From JAYREN01 sp963663375 (GTDB taxonomy: Bacteria > Acidobacteriota > Holophagae > Holophagales > Holophagaceae), in assembly GCA_963663375.1 (NCBI GenBank), contig OY760195.1, forward strand, positions 1,922,001-1,986,000: DNA of 64,000 bases. The letters are read 5' to 3'. Below are positions 1 to 9,191 of the stretch, piece after piece. Numbering within the stretch: the stretch's first letter is position 1; every line of letters begins with the position of its first letter. Under the pieces are notes generated by a model. The model saw only the letters and a list, made by a program, of their open reading frames with translations. It made no database searches and was not told the origin of the DNA. Position numbers and translations under genes: made by a program.

Positions 1-2
1 CC

Positions 3-431
3 GAACTCAGGGCCCATGCCGAACAGGCGGCCAGACCCAAGCTCCCCCCCGCCGGTGTGCTGTTGCTCTCCAGGGATCCGACTCTGACCGCCCAGGTGGC
101 CGAAGCGCTGGACAACCTCCAGCCCGTGCGGAGCGCCCCCCCCAGCATGGCTGCCTACAAGGAGACCCTCGAACCGCCGCCCCTGCTGTTGCTTTTAGAT
201 ATTTCGGGAGCCGACGGCGAGGAACGCCATCGGCTGCGGGGACTGTTGGAGGGCCAGCCGCCCGGCTGTCCAATCCTGGTGCTCGGTCGCGAAGGCGACC
301 CGGACACCTGGCGCACCCTGGCCTCGGACCTGAAGGCGCGGCTCTACCTCACCTGGAATCCCACCCAGATGGTGTTTTTCCGCAGGCTGGTGCTGGGCCT
401 GATTCAGCGGCACTGGAAACAGGCCGAGTAG
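3..431 (+). CDS. Receiver-like signalling protein, 3' part only
   Basis: The frame is open from the left window edge and ends in TAG at 429-431, so the true start lies upstream; a GTG at 57 is the first start codon visible. The ~124 residues look like a response-regulator receiver fold: an alternating hydrophobic beta strand (VLLLSRDP), a central LLLLLDISG strand, then ILVLG and a terminal helix. The central strand keeps an Asp but the lysine expected before the last helix is not evident, so it may be a pseudo-receiver. It resembles the C-terminal halves of the two proteins at 41346-43700. Family assignment is an inference. Confidence 0.55.
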   Translation, partial: ELRAHAEQAARPKLPPAGVLLLSRDPTLTAQVAEALDNLQPVRSAPPSMAAYKETLEPPPLLLLLDISGADGEERHRLRGLLEGQPPGCPILVLGREGDPDTWRTLASDLKARLYLTWNPTQMVFFRRLVLGLIQRHWKQAE

Positions 432-488
432 AATCGACCCAGGACGCGCGATCGGCGCGCTTCCCAACCGCCCTTTTGTGGAATGCCC

Positions 489-1304
489 ATGCACCCTTGC
501 GTCCCGACCCTGATTGCGGTCCTTCTGGCCAGCCATCCCAGCGCTTCTCAGCCTTCCGCCTCGCCCTCCATTGAAGCTCCCGCTCCCGCGTCGGTACCCC
601 CGCCCGAGGCCGTGAAGAGCCCCTCGGGCCTGGCGACCCTGCGCCTGAAGGCCGGTCGCAATGCCGTGCAACCCGGGCACAAGGATTACGTCACCCTGCA
701 CTACACGGGCTGGACCCGGGACGGAAAAGTCTTCGACAGCACCCGTACCCGCCAGGAGCCCATGATCCTGGGCCTGGAGCGCTTGATGAAGGGCATGGGC
801 GAAGGCCTGCAGCTCATGGTCGAAGGGGAGACGCGGCGCATGTGGATTCCCGAGGCCCTGGCCTTCGCCGGAGCTCCGGGGCGTCCCCAGGGCGATCTGG
901 TCCTCGAGGTGGAATTGCTCTCGGTGGATCCCCCGCCCACCCAGGCTCCCGTAGATGTGGCCCAGCCCCCGGCCGAGGCCCGCATCACCAGCTCGGGGCT
1001 CGCCTTCCGCACCCTGCGCCCGGGCACCGGTTCCCAGCACCCCACCCGTCGGAGTCATGTCAACGTCCACTACACCGGCTGGACCACCGACGGAAAGATG
1101 TTCGATAGCTCCGTCCTCCGCCGGGAATCCTCCGGCTTTCGCCTCAGCGAAGTCATCCCCGGCTGGACCGAAGGCATCCAGCTCATGGTGCAGGGCGAGA
1201 AGACCCGCTTCTGGATCCCCCAGAAACTCGCCTACCGCGGCGAGCGCGGCAAGCCCTCGGGTGTGCTTGTCTTCGACGTGGAGCTGCTGAGCTTCTGGGA
1301 GTAG
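489..1304 (+). CDS. Tandem-domain FKBP-type peptidyl-prolyl cis-trans isomerase
   Basis: This is a 271-residue protein with a hydrophobic N-terminus (probable signal peptide), a Pro/Ala-rich linker, then two FKBP domains at about residues 45-150 and 165-271. Both carry the family core: VTLHYTGWTRDGKVFDS and VNVHYTGWTTDGKMFDS, followed by a GMGEGLQLM or GWTEGIQLM stretch and RxWIP. FKBPs catalyse prolyl-peptide isomerisation, here probably in the periplasm. I chose ATG 489 over ATG 483 because GTGGA at 478-482 abuts 483 but is well spaced for 489. Duplicated FKBP domains in a short protein are uncommon; single-domain forms are the norm. Confidence 0.9.
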   Translation: MHPCVPTLIAVLLASHPSASQPSASPSIEAPAPASVPPPEAVKSPSGLATLRLKAGRNAVQPGHKDYVTLHYTGWTRDGKVFDSTRTRQEPMILGLERLMKGMGEGLQLMVEGETRRMWIPEALAFAGAPGRPQGDLVLEVELLSVDPPPTQAPVDVAQPPAEARITSSGLAFRTLRPGTGSQHPTRRSHVNVHYTGWTTDGKMFDSSVLRRESSGFRLSEVIPGWTEGIQLMVQGEKTRFWIPQKLAYRGERGKPSGVLVFDVELLSFWE

Positions 1305-1376
1305 GTCGCCAACGTCAGTGAGGAAACCCACAGGAGCGAGGGGGTATCATGCCTCCATCGCCCCCGCGGAGTCCTC

Positions 1377-2981
1377 ATGTCCCGTGAAGCCATGTCTCCA
1401 TGCGTCTTCGATCGCCGCAGCTTCCTGGCTGTAGGGGGTGCTGCCCTGGCGGGGGGCGTGATGCTGCAGGGCGCCAAACCCAGTCCCTCGGCTTCCTTGT
1501 CCCTGGAAGAGGCCACCCTCGACCAGCTCCAGGCGGAACTTGCGGCGGGCCGTCTGACCTGCCGGAAACTGACATCCAAATACCTCGCCCGTATCCGTGC
1601 CCTCGACCAAGGCGGACCCGCCTTGCATTCGGTAATCGAGATCAATCCGGATGCCCTCGCCCTCGCCGAAGAACTCGATGCGGAACGGCAGAAAACCGGC
1701 CCTCGGAGCGCCCTGCACGGCATCCCCGTCCTGCTCAAGGACAACCTCGACACGGCGGATCGCATGAAGACCACAGCGGGCTCCCTGGCCCTGGCCGATG
1801 CGCCCGCCCCCAGTCGCGACGCCTTCATCGTGCAGCGTCTGCGGGAAACGGGCGCCCTGATTCTCGGGAAGACCAATCTCAGCGAGTGGGCCAACTTCCG
1901 TTCCACCCGCAGCACCAGTGGCTGGAGCGGGCGCGGCGGCCAGACTCGCAATCCCTACGCCCTGGATCGCAGTCCCTCGGGGTCTTCCTCCGGCAGCGCC
2001 GTGGCCGTGGCGGCCAACCTCTGTGCGGTGGCCGTGGGCACGGAAACCGACGGCTCCATCGTGAGCCCCGCCAGCATGGCCAGCCTGGTGGGCCTGAAAC
2101 CCACGGTGGGGCTCCTGAGCCGCAGTGGCATCATCCCCATTTCCCACACCCAGGACACCGCAGGGCCGATGACCCGCACCGTGCGGGATGCCGCGATCCT
2201 GCTCACCCTGCTGGCGGGCCCGGACCCTCGGGATCCCGCCACCACGGAAGGCGGCCGCCCAGCCCCTACGGACTACGCTCGGCATCTGGATTCGAAGGGC
2301 CTGCAGGGCGCACGCCTGGGGCTGGTTTCCGGCCTGCTCGGGCAGCACGGCCCCCTGGACCGCGCCCTTCGGCCCGCCCTGGAGGCGCTGAAGACCTGCG
2401 GCGCCACGGTGGTGGACGTGGAACTCACGTCCAGCGCCTACGACAAGGCCGAGCTGGAGATTCTGCTCTACGAGTTCAAGGCCGATCTGGAGGCCTACCT
2501 CGCGGGCCGGGGAGGGGCCGTGAAGAACCTCGCCGACCTCATCGCCTTCAACGAACGACACAAGGAGAAGGAGATGCCCTTCTTCGACCAGGAACTCCTG
2601 CATCAGGCCCGGGCCAAGGGACCGCTCACCGAGCCCGCCTACCTGAAGGCCCTGGAGGCCACTCGCCAGGCTCGACGGGATATCGAAGACGTTCTCAAAA
2701 AACACCAACTCGCGGCCCTGATCGCACCCACGGGCGCACCGGCCTGGCTCACGGATCCGGTGAATGGCGATGCCTCCGGTTTCAGCTGTTCCAGCTTCGC
2801 CGCCGTGGCGGGAACCCCGCACATCACCGTGCCCGCAGGGTTCGTCTGCGGCCTGCCCGTGGGCCTCAGCTTCTTCGGCCGGGCCTGGAGCGAGCCCACC
2901 CTGCTCGCCCTCGCCTATGCCTTCGAGCAGGCCACCCAGGCCCGGCGCATGCCCCGGTTCGCGCCCACGGCGAGCCTGTGA
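1377..2981 (+). CDS. Tat-exported amidase (amidase signature family)
   Basis: This 534-residue protein hydrolyses a C-N amide bond; the substrate cannot be read from sequence. A twin-arginine signal (DRRSFLAVGG) sits at residues 12-21 before a hydrophobic stretch, so it is probably exported folded. The Ser-cisSer-Lys triad is visible: Lys about 121 in LLKDNLDT, the Gly/Ser-rich SPSGSSSGSA loop about 199-207, and Ser about 227 in GTETDGSIVSPAS. Start ATG 1377 has GGAG 6-9 bases upstream. The next gene begins two bases after the stop. Close relatives are often labelled Glu-tRNA amidotransferase A-like, but the Tat signal argues against a role in tRNA charging. Confidence 0.9.
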   Translation: MSREAMSPCVFDRRSFLAVGGAALAGGVMLQGAKPSPSASLSLEEATLDQLQAELAAGRLTCRKLTSKYLARIRALDQGGPALHSVIEINPDALALAEELDAERQKTGPRSALHGIPVLLKDNLDTADRMKTTAGSLALADAPAPSRDAFIVQRLRETGALILGKTNLSEWANFRSTRSTSGWSGRGGQTRNPYALDRSPSGSSSGSAVAVAANLCAVAVGTETDGSIVSPASMASLVGLKPTVGLLSRSGIIPISHTQDTAGPMTRTVRDAAILLTLLAGPDPRDPATTEGGRPAPTDYARHLDSKGLQGARLGLVSGLLGQHGPLDRALRPALEALKTCGATVVDVELTSSAYDKAELEILLYEFKADLEAYLAGRGGAVKNLADLIAFNERHKEKEMPFFDQELLHQARAKGPLTEPAYLKALEATRQARRDIEDVLKKHQLAALIAPTGAPAWLTDPVNGDASGFSCSSFAAVAGTPHITVPAGFVCGLPVGLSFFGRAWSEPTLLALAYAFEQATQARRMPRFAPTASL

Positions 2982-2983
2982 TC

Positions 2984-3511
2984 ATGCGCCCCTTCCGCCT
3001 CCTTCCCCTACTTCACGGACTGGCCCTGCTGGTGCTCTTCGCGCTCCCCTGGATGACCGTGAGCTGCCCCCACAAATCGACTCAGGTTCGGCCGGACACG
3101 ATTCCCATCAGCGGCCTGGAGCTGGCCCTTGTCCCAGGCTCCATGCCCAAGCCGCAGCCTCCCGAAGGGTGGCCCACACCGACGAACACCGAGGTAAAGC
3201 GGGATCGTCCCGTACTCGACGCGGAGCATCCCTCCTACTGGCTGATCCCCGTGGCCGCGATCCTCGGGGGACTGCTCGCCTTCGGTCGACTCGGAACCTC
3301 CCATGGCCTGCGCCGCGCCGCCCTCCTGGCCTGGACTCTGGCCTGCCTCGCTCTGGCCCAAGGGGCGATCCGGGACACGCGGACCTTTCATGGATCGCCC
3401 TGGGGCTACCGCCTGGAGTGGCGGCTGTCCTTCTGGCTCACGGTGGCGCTGCTGCCGCCTTTAGGCCTCTGGGCCATCAAGCCCCGCCCCGCAACCAGAC
3501 CAATCACGTAG
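2984..3511 (+). CDS. Small membrane protein, unknown function
   Basis: The 175-residue protein begins two bases after the amidase stop, so it is probably co-transcribed. It has an N-terminal hydrophobic segment (LLPLLHGLALLVLFALPW), a soluble Pro-rich loop of about 50 residues, and three further hydrophobic segments near residues 83-98, 108-125 and 148-166. There is no recognisable domain. It converges with the next gene on the other strand and the two stops overlap by about 8 bases. A role beside the exported amidase is possible but unsupported. Confidence 0.75.
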   Translation: MRPFRLLPLLHGLALLVLFALPWMTVSCPHKSTQVRPDTIPISGLELALVPGSMPKPQPPEGWPTPTNTEVKRDRPVLDAEHPSYWLIPVAAILGGLLAFGRLGTSHGLRRAALLAWTLACLALAQGAIRDTRTFHGSPWGYRLEWRLSFWLTVALLPPLGLWAIKPRPATRPIT

Positions 3512-4607
3512 CCGCGGCGCGCAATTCGTCCTCGCGCTCCTGCAGATCCCTCAGGAGCGCGAACTGGACCCGGGCGCGGTCCAGGTTGTGGCCCTCACGG
3601 TGGATGCGGAAGTAGCGATCACCTTCCAGGAAATCCGTGAGGAACCGCAGGCCCAAGGTGTAGGCGAAGACCTGGGTGGCACCCACCAGGTTCTCCCGTT
3701 CCACGGCGTTCAGCCCCTCACCGGTCCCTTCGAGAAATCCCTTGGCCAGGGCACCGAAGAGACTCGGCTCCACGCGCACCTTATCCAGCCGGGACTCGTC
3801 TTCGACCGCGCCACAGGCCGCGCTGCGGGCGAGATCCCCGAAATCATAGAGGGGCAGCCCGGGCATCACCGTATCCAGATCGACCACGCAGAGGGCCGTA
3901 TCCGCGGTGGCCTCGAAGAGCAGGTTGTCGAGCTTGGTGTCGTTGTGGACGATCCGCTCGCGCATGTCGCCTCGGGCGATGAACCCCGCGAAAAAATCCG
4001 CCAGGACGCGATTGCCGAAGGCGAACCGGATCTCCGGCACGGCCTGGCTGGCCCGGTTGTGGGGATCCTGGTCCAGGGCCTCGCTGAAGGCCTGGAAACG
4101 CAGGCCTGCGTCATGGAAGCGCGGGATGGTGGGGACGAGACTGGGCGGGGGCAGATCGCTCAAGAGCCGCTGAAAGACGCCATAGGCCCGGGCAGCTTCA
4201 AAGGCCTGGGCGGTGTTCTCCACCGCACCCAGGGTCCGGGTGCCCTCGATGAAGGGGAAGCAGCGCCAGTAGCCGCCTTCCTCATCCTGCACGAAATCGG
4301 CCCCCTCCTTCGAGGGGACCAGAGCGAGGGCGCGGCGCTCGAGATCCTCAACGCCTTCCTGGGCGAGCCGTGCGCGCACATGCCGGGTGACTCGGCCAAG
4401 GTTTCCCATGAGGGCCCGCGGATCCTGGAAGACACTGGCGTTGATCCGCTGCAGCAGGCAGCGGCGCTCGCCTCCGGGTTCACGGCATCCCACTAGAAAG
4501 GTCGCGTTGATGTGGCCGTTGCCGTAGGGCTTGGCCCAGCAGACTTCGGGTGCGAGCTGAAACCGCCGCGCGATGTCCCTTGGGTCGGGCGCCGCGGGGG
4601 CCTCCAC
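3504..4607 (-). CDS. Aminoglycoside-phosphotransferase-fold kinase, N-acetylhexosamine 1-kinase-like
   Basis: This 367-residue protein has kinase motifs: the catalytic loop IVHNDTKLDNLLF and the metal-binding VVDLDTVMPGLPLYDFGD. Both match the NahK branch of the APH fold, whose members phosphorylate the anomeric hydroxyl of GlcNAc/GalNAc using ATP. The start is taken as GTG 4607, one base after the TGA of the AraC gene; the frame stays open further upstream, but only antisense-free overlap with that gene would result. Length fits NahK (about 360). Coupling to the AraC gene suggests sugar-responsive control. The exact sugar is inferred from the family only. Confidence 0.75.
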   Translation of the reverse strand: MEAPAAPDPRDIARRFQLAPEVCWAKPYGNGHINATFLVGCREPGGERRCLLQRINASVFQDPRALMGNLGRVTRHVRARLAQEGVEDLERRALALVPSKEGADFVQDEEGGYWRCFPFIEGTRTLGAVENTAQAFEAARAYGVFQRLLSDLPPPSLVPTIPRFHDAGLRFQAFSEALDQDPHNRASQAVPEIRFAFGNRVLADFFAGFIARGDMRERIVHNDTKLDNLLFEATADTALCVVDLDTVMPGLPLYDFGDLARSAACGAVEDESRLDKVRVEPSLFGALAKGFLEGTGEGLNAVERENLVGATQVFAYTLGLRFLTDFLEGDRYFRIHREGHNLDRARVQFALLRDLQEREDELRAAAT

Positions 4608-4608
4608 G

Positions 4609-5469
4609 TCAGCCCTTCTTGGGGAACTGACGATCGTAGGCCTCCTGGGCGTACTTGCTGGGAGGCACACTGAAGCGCCGCTTGAAGGCCCGAGTGAAGG
4701 CACTGGCATCGTAGAAGCCAAGGTTGGTGGCCACATCTGAGGGCCGCTCGCCGTCGGAGAGCATCTGCACGGCGCGCTGGAGGCGTCGCTCAATCAGGTA
4801 CTGATGGGGCGTCGTGCTGGTTGCTTCCCGGAAGAGGCGGATGAAGTGATCCGGCGTGCAGCGGGCGAGCTTGGCGAGATCCGGCACGGAGTTCTTGGAG
4901 CCGATGTGGGCCTCCATGTGATCCAGCACCAGTTGCAGGGTAGAGCGGGACAGGCGATAGGGGAAACGGCCCCGATCCTCTTTTTCCGTGAGGCGCTGAA
5001 GCTCGGCGCCTAGAAGGATGAGGAAGAGCTCCCGGGTCATGAGCTGAAGCCCGTCCGGATGGGACATTTCCAGGGTAAAGATATCGAAGAGCTGCTTCAG
5101 GCTCTGGCTGCGAAGGGACGCGAAGCTCTGCTCCTGCCACTTGCGGGGCGGGTGCTGAAGGATGCTCACCAGGGGCTCGGGGAAGGGCCCATCCAACTGC
5201 AGGGCGGTGAAGCCGAAGGGTTGATCGGCCACGTGGCGCTTCAGGTTGTGGCCGAAACCCGGCAGCAGGAGCGCCAGGCTCCCCCGAGGCACGATGCCTT
5301 CCTCGTGGTCTTCGCCCGTGCAGACCCGCACGGGGCCGGTGGGCAGGAGAAGCGTCCAGGAATCACGGCTGGGAGCGGCCTTGGCGGGCACGGGATCCCG
5401 CTTGAGGATGACGAGCCGCAGTGAGCCGCTGGTGCAGGTTTGGAGGTTTTTGGGATCGTGGTTGGGCAT
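4609..5469 (-). CDS. AraC-family transcriptional regulator
   Basis: The 286-residue protein has an N-terminal cupin-like sensing region (about 1-150) and a C-terminal double helix-turn-helix (about 185-280). Diagnostic pieces are VPDLAKLARCTPDHFIRLFR, then the second motif ending GFYDASAFTRAFKRRFSVPP. ATG 5469 is preferred to a start 15 codons upstream whose residues look like noncoding leader. The stop lies one base from the GTG of the kinase gene, so the two are translationally coupled and the regulator probably controls the kinase. A stretch of about 110 bases separates it from arsC. Confidence 0.85.
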   Translation of the reverse strand: MPNHDPKNLQTCTSGSLRLVILKRDPVPAKAAPSRDSWTLLLPTGPVRVCTGEDHEEGIVPRGSLALLLPGFGHNLKRHVADQPFGFTALQLDGPFPEPLVSILQHPPRKWQEQSFASLRSQSLKQLFDIFTLEMSHPDGLQLMTRELFLILLGAELQRLTEKEDRGRFPYRLSRSTLQLVLDHMEAHIGSKNSVPDLAKLARCTPDHFIRLFREATSTTPHQYLIERRLQRAVQMLSDGERPSDVATNLGFYDASAFTRAFKRRFSVPPSKYAQEAYDRQFPKKG

Positions 5470-5580
5470 GGCAGCTGTGAAAAATCCGAATAGAAATACA
5501 AGGAAGGATGGCACCGTTCCCGGGGTACGTCATGTTTTTTTCTAGGTCGGCATTTTTTCCCGCCTGGATTTTTTGCCGAA

Positions 5581-6021
5581 CTAAGGGTCATTCCTCGCAA
5601 CTCGAGGGTTTGTAAAATCCTTCAATTCCTCCAGCCGCCGCCGGATCTCGTCCCGGGCCGCCCGAAACCGTTCGCGCATCTGGTCAGGCATGAGGCTCGG
5701 ATCGTCGCTGGCGGGATCGGGAATGGGCCAATGGAGGCGCTCCGCCTGGCCCAAGAAGAGCGGACAGACCTCCTCGGCGCACAGGGTGATCACGAGATCC
5801 ACGGTGGCGGGGTCGATATCCTGCACAGATTTCGAGGTGTGGGACCTGGCATCGATGTCGAGCTCGGCCAGGACCTCGATGGCATAAGGGTTCACGCGGC
5901 TGGGGCGACTGCCCGCGCTCTGGATGCGGAGGCCGGGAAACATCTGGCGGGCGAGGCCCTCTCCCATCTGGGAGCGGGCGCTGTTGGCGACACAGAGAAA
6001 CAGGAGGCCGGTGGGGGTCAT
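5581..6021 (-). CDS. arsC: Arsenate reductase, low-molecular-weight phosphatase type
   Basis: The protein is 146 residues. The LMW-PTP/ArsC active site CVANSARS (CX5R) lies at residues 10-17, with a DP-containing loop near 95-105 (WPIPDPASDD) and an extra Cys pair in CAEEVC, as used by thioredoxin-coupled arsenate reductases. It reduces arsenate to arsenite in the cytoplasm, feeding the Acr3 pump and ArsM. ATG 6021 overlaps the rhodanese stop in an ATGA arrangement, so it is the last gene of the leftward ars operon. A longer frame upstream is antisense-free but would lie inside the rhodanese gene. Confidence 0.92.
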   Translation of the reverse strand: MTPTGLLFLCVANSARSQMGEGLARQMFPGLRIQSAGSRPSRVNPYAIEVLAELDIDARSHTSKSVQDIDPATVDLVITLCAEEVCPLFLGQAERLHWPIPDPASDDPSLMPDQMRERFRAARDEIRRRLEELKDFTNPRVARNDP

Positions 6022-6458
6022 GGGGATTCCTTGGGATGGGGTGAGGCCGCTCGGTCCTTCCTGGATCTCATGACACAGGCGCACTCGCCGTGAAGCAGCG
6101 CCTCCGGGTCGGTGACGAGAGGCATGTCCGCCTGGTCCCAGGCCAGCATGCCGCCATTCAGGCAGGCGAGCCTTTCGAAGCCGAGCGCCTTGAGGGCCGC
6201 AGCCGCGCCCTTGGTGTAGACACCAGAGGAATCGGCCAAGACCAGCAGGCGGTCCTGGGGAAGTTCCAGCGCGCGCTCCGCGAGGACGGCATGGGGAAGG
6301 TGGATCACTTCAGGAACCGAGAAGGCCTTCATCTCGACCAGATCATCACTGCGAAGATCTACCAGCACCGCCCCCTGCTGGAGGACGGCCAGGGCCTCCT
6401 GGGGCGCCAGGAAAAGGAGCCCCTGGATGAGCATTCCCGGCGCTCGATTTTCGGTCAT
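6018..6458 (-). CDS. Rhodanese-like protein lacking the catalytic cysteine
   Basis: The 146-residue protein has a rhodanese fold signature: VLVDLRSDDLVEM near residue 35, a loop LADSSGVYTKG where CxSGxR is expected, and LNGGMLAWDQADMPL near residue 110. In the active-site loop the sulfur-carrying Cys aligns with Asp and the Arg with Tyr, so sulfurtransferase activity is unlikely. Cysteines occur instead near the C-terminus (GECACVM). GGAGG lies upstream of ATG 6458. It sits between acr3 and arsC and overlaps arsC by four bases, so it is part of the arsenic operon, perhaps as a scaffold or sensor. Confidence 0.82.
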   Translation of the reverse strand: MTENRAPGMLIQGLLFLAPQEALAVLQQGAVLVDLRSDDLVEMKAFSVPEVIHLPHAVLAERALELPQDRLLVLADSSGVYTKGAAAALKALGFERLACLNGGMLAWDQADMPLVTDPEALLHGECACVMRSRKDRAASPHPKESP

Positions 6459-6486
6459 CGAAACCTCCTTCCCAGGAGTCGCGGAC

Positions 6487-7563
<1,077 letters not shown>

Positions 7564-7576
7564 GTGGGCTCCGAAT

Positions 7577-8410
7577 TCACGCGGGCTTGCGGGCGGAAAT
7601 GATCAGACTGGCGATGAAATGGGAGGGCTGGGTTCCTTCCGGAAGATGATCCCGCACCAGGATGGCCATGGAATCCCAGGCGGGGAGCATGGCCTCCACG
7701 GCGCCCTCCTTGGGCGTCAGGACCAGATCCACCAGCCCCGCCTCGGCGACCATCTGCTTGAGCTCCTCCTGGAGTGCTGCTCCCGCGATGCAGCCCACCA
7801 GAGCCTCAACGCTCGCGCGGAGGGCCTCCGGCAGCGGCTGCAGCAGAACCATGTCGGAGATCGACACGCGTCCGCCAGGTTTCAGCACCCGGGCGATCTC
7901 CTTCCAGACCCTGCCCTGGTCGGGGCTGAGGTTCAGGACACAGTTGGAGATCACCACATCCACCGAGGCGTCCGGCAGGGGCAGCGCCTCGATCTGGCCG
8001 TGATGGAACGCCACATTGTCCAGGCCCGTCCGCAAACGGAAGGCCTCGGCATTCCGCTGGGCCTTGGCGATCATTTCGAGGGTCATGTCCACGCCGATGG
8101 CCCGGCCCCCGAAGCCCACTCGCTGGGCCGCCAGGAACACATCCAACCCGGCGCCACTGCCCAGATCCAGAACGGTTTCTCCGGGCTTCAATTCCGCCAG
8201 GGCCGTGGGATTGCCGCAGGAGAGGCCGAGATTCGCGCCCTCGGGCAGGGTGGCCAGTTCGGCATCGGAATACCCAACACCCAGGGCGACCTCCGCGGCG
8301 CGCCCGCCGCAGCAGGATGACTGAGGCCCACAGCAACCGCCCCCGGCCACCGCGATGCGGCCGTAGGCCTGGCGGACAGATTCATGGATGGGATGGCTGG
8401 AGGTGTCCAT
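7577..8410 (-). CDS. arsM: Arsenite S-adenosylmethionine methyltransferase
   Basis: The 277-residue protein has a Cys-rich N-terminus (GGCCGPQSSCCGG, residues 24-36), then a class I SAM fold: VLDLGSGAGLDVFLAA (motif I, about residue 75), GVDMTLEMI, and SNCVLNLSPDQGRVWKEI, a hallmark of ArsM with its As(III)-binding cysteine. LKPGGRVSISDMVL and a further Cys in VGCIAGA follow. It methylates arsenite to mono- and dimethyl species. ATG 8410 is followed upstream by arsR, whose stop is 11 bases away, so both are co-transcribed. Confidence 0.94.
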   Translation of the reverse strand: MDTSSHPIHESVRQAYGRIAVAGGGCCGPQSSCCGGRAAEVALGVGYSDAELATLPEGANLGLSCGNPTALAELKPGETVLDLGSGAGLDVFLAAQRVGFGGRAIGVDMTLEMIAKAQRNAEAFRLRTGLDNVAFHHGQIEALPLPDASVDVVISNCVLNLSPDQGRVWKEIARVLKPGGRVSISDMVLLQPLPEALRASVEALVGCIAGAALQEELKQMVAEAGLVDLVLTPKEGAVEAMLPAWDSMAILVRDHLPEGTQPSHFIASLIISARKPA

Positions 8411-8421
8411 GGGGAATCCTT

Positions 8422-8742
8422 TCAGAAGCTCTTGCGGGTACAGCAACCGCTTCCACCCTTGCAGCAGTCCTCCCAGAGGTACTCGGTGAGGCTTTGCAGG
8501 ATGGCGAAATCCGCCCGGTAGCGGAGGAAGGTGCCTTCGCGCTCCACCTTGACCAGGCTCGCCTCGGCCAGGGCCGCAAGGTGATGACTCAGGGTGGAGG
8601 CGGGAATGCCAAGGCGATCCTGGAGTTCCCCCGCGGGCGTGCCCCCCTCGGGCCCCTGGACCACGAAACGAAGAATGGAGAGCCGCACCGGATGGCCCAG
8701 GGCCTTCAGGCGACCGGCATTCAGCTCCAGGCGTTTGACCAC
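8422..8742 (-). CDS. arsR: ArsR/SmtB-family arsenic-responsive repressor
   Basis: The 106-residue winged-helix repressor has an HTH recognition region IPASTLSHHLAALAEASLV and a beta-wing (VEREGTFLRYRA). Arsenite is probably sensed by the C-terminal cysteine cluster CCKGGSGCC rather than by the classical CVC in the recognition helix, which is absent; this resembles ArsR types with C-terminal thiol sites. The start is GTG 8742 with GGGAGG at 8748-8753. Its promoter is embedded in the inverted repeat at 8762-8812, indicating autoregulation. It heads arsM, acr3, rhodanese and arsC. Confidence 0.93.
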   Translation of the reverse strand: MVKRLELNAGRLKALGHPVRLSILRFVVQGPEGGTPAGELQDRLGIPASTLSHHLAALAEASLVKVEREGTFLRYRADFAILQSLTEYLWEDCCKGGSGCCTRKSF

Positions 8743-8760
8743 GGTGGCCTCCCGCCTTTA

Positions 8761-8788
8761 ATTCTAGAATTCTCGAAATAGTCCGCAA
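8761..8788 (-). promoter_or_regulatory. arsR promoter (-35/-10)
   Basis: Reading leftward, TTGCGG (8783-8788) and TAGAAT (8761-8766) are 16 bases apart. The -10 lies within the left arm of the operator and the spacer runs through the palindrome centre, so bound ArsR would occlude RNA polymerase. The predicted transcript would begin only about a dozen bases before the GTG. Confidence 0.55.
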
Positions 8789-8812
8789 GGGATTATTTCG
8801 AGAATTCTAGAA
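8762..8812. promoter_or_regulatory. ArsR operator: perfect 19-bp inverted repeat
   Basis: The arm TTCTAGAATTCTCGAAATA at 8762-8780 is exactly reverse-complemented at 8794-8812, with a 13-base spacer. Each arm also contains smaller palindromes (TTCTAGAA and GAATTC). The repeat lies immediately upstream of arsR and covers its predicted promoter, as expected for an ArsR dimer-pair binding site. The binding itself is inferred. Confidence 0.85.
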
Positions 8813-8843
8813 ACAACCGCTCTCCTCTGTTGCCTCGTGGCGC

Positions 8844-9191
8844 TCAGTGGCAGCCGCAGCCGCCCTCGCCGCAGCCTTCCTCGCTGCACTCGCCCTCTTC
8901 GCAGCCGCACTCGCCGCCGCCGCCACAGCAGCCACCCTCGGGCTTAGCGCCGCCCACGAGGTAATGCTCGGCCATCTCCACCAGGGAGCGGTGGGGTGCC
9001 ATCTTGACCTGGAGCGCGATGTTCACGGCCTTGATCATGTCCTCCCGGGCCACCCCCAGCTTGTGCAAGCGGAAGTGGTGGACCTGGAAGGCCTCCTCAT
9101 TGTTGGCGGCCATGGCCGCGCCCAGGGCGATGAGCTCCGTGACGGCTTCGTTGATCTGGGTTTCGGCGGGGGCGGCGGCTTCTTGACTCAT
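8844..9191 (-). CDS. Carboxymuconolactone-decarboxylase-like protein with Cys-rich tail
   Basis: The 115-residue protein has a first part (about 1-80) that matches the small all-helical CMD/AhpD fold: TELIALGAAMAANNEEAFQV followed by HHFRLHKLGVAREDMIKAVNIAL. The CxxC redox pair of AhpD-type enzymes is absent (NNEE at that place). The last 30 residues carry eight cysteines and a terminal His in an acidic Gly-rich context (GGCCGG, ECGCEEGEC, GCGCH), a likely metal or metalloid binding tail. It lies upstream of the arsR operator on the same strand, so it may have its own promoter. A role in arsenic handling is inferred from position. Confidence 0.75.
   Translation of the reverse strand: MSQEAAAPAETQINEAVTELIALGAAMAANNEEAFQVHHFRLHKLGVAREDMIKAVNIALQVKMAPHRSLVEMAEHYLVGGAKPEGGCCGGGGECGCEEGECSEEGCGEGGCGCH

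Noticed and set aside
1400..2983. Upstream extension of the small membrane protein gene through the amidase
   Set aside because: The extension lies out of frame inside the amidase and is Arg/Pro/Gly-rich. The membrane protein itself starts at 2984.
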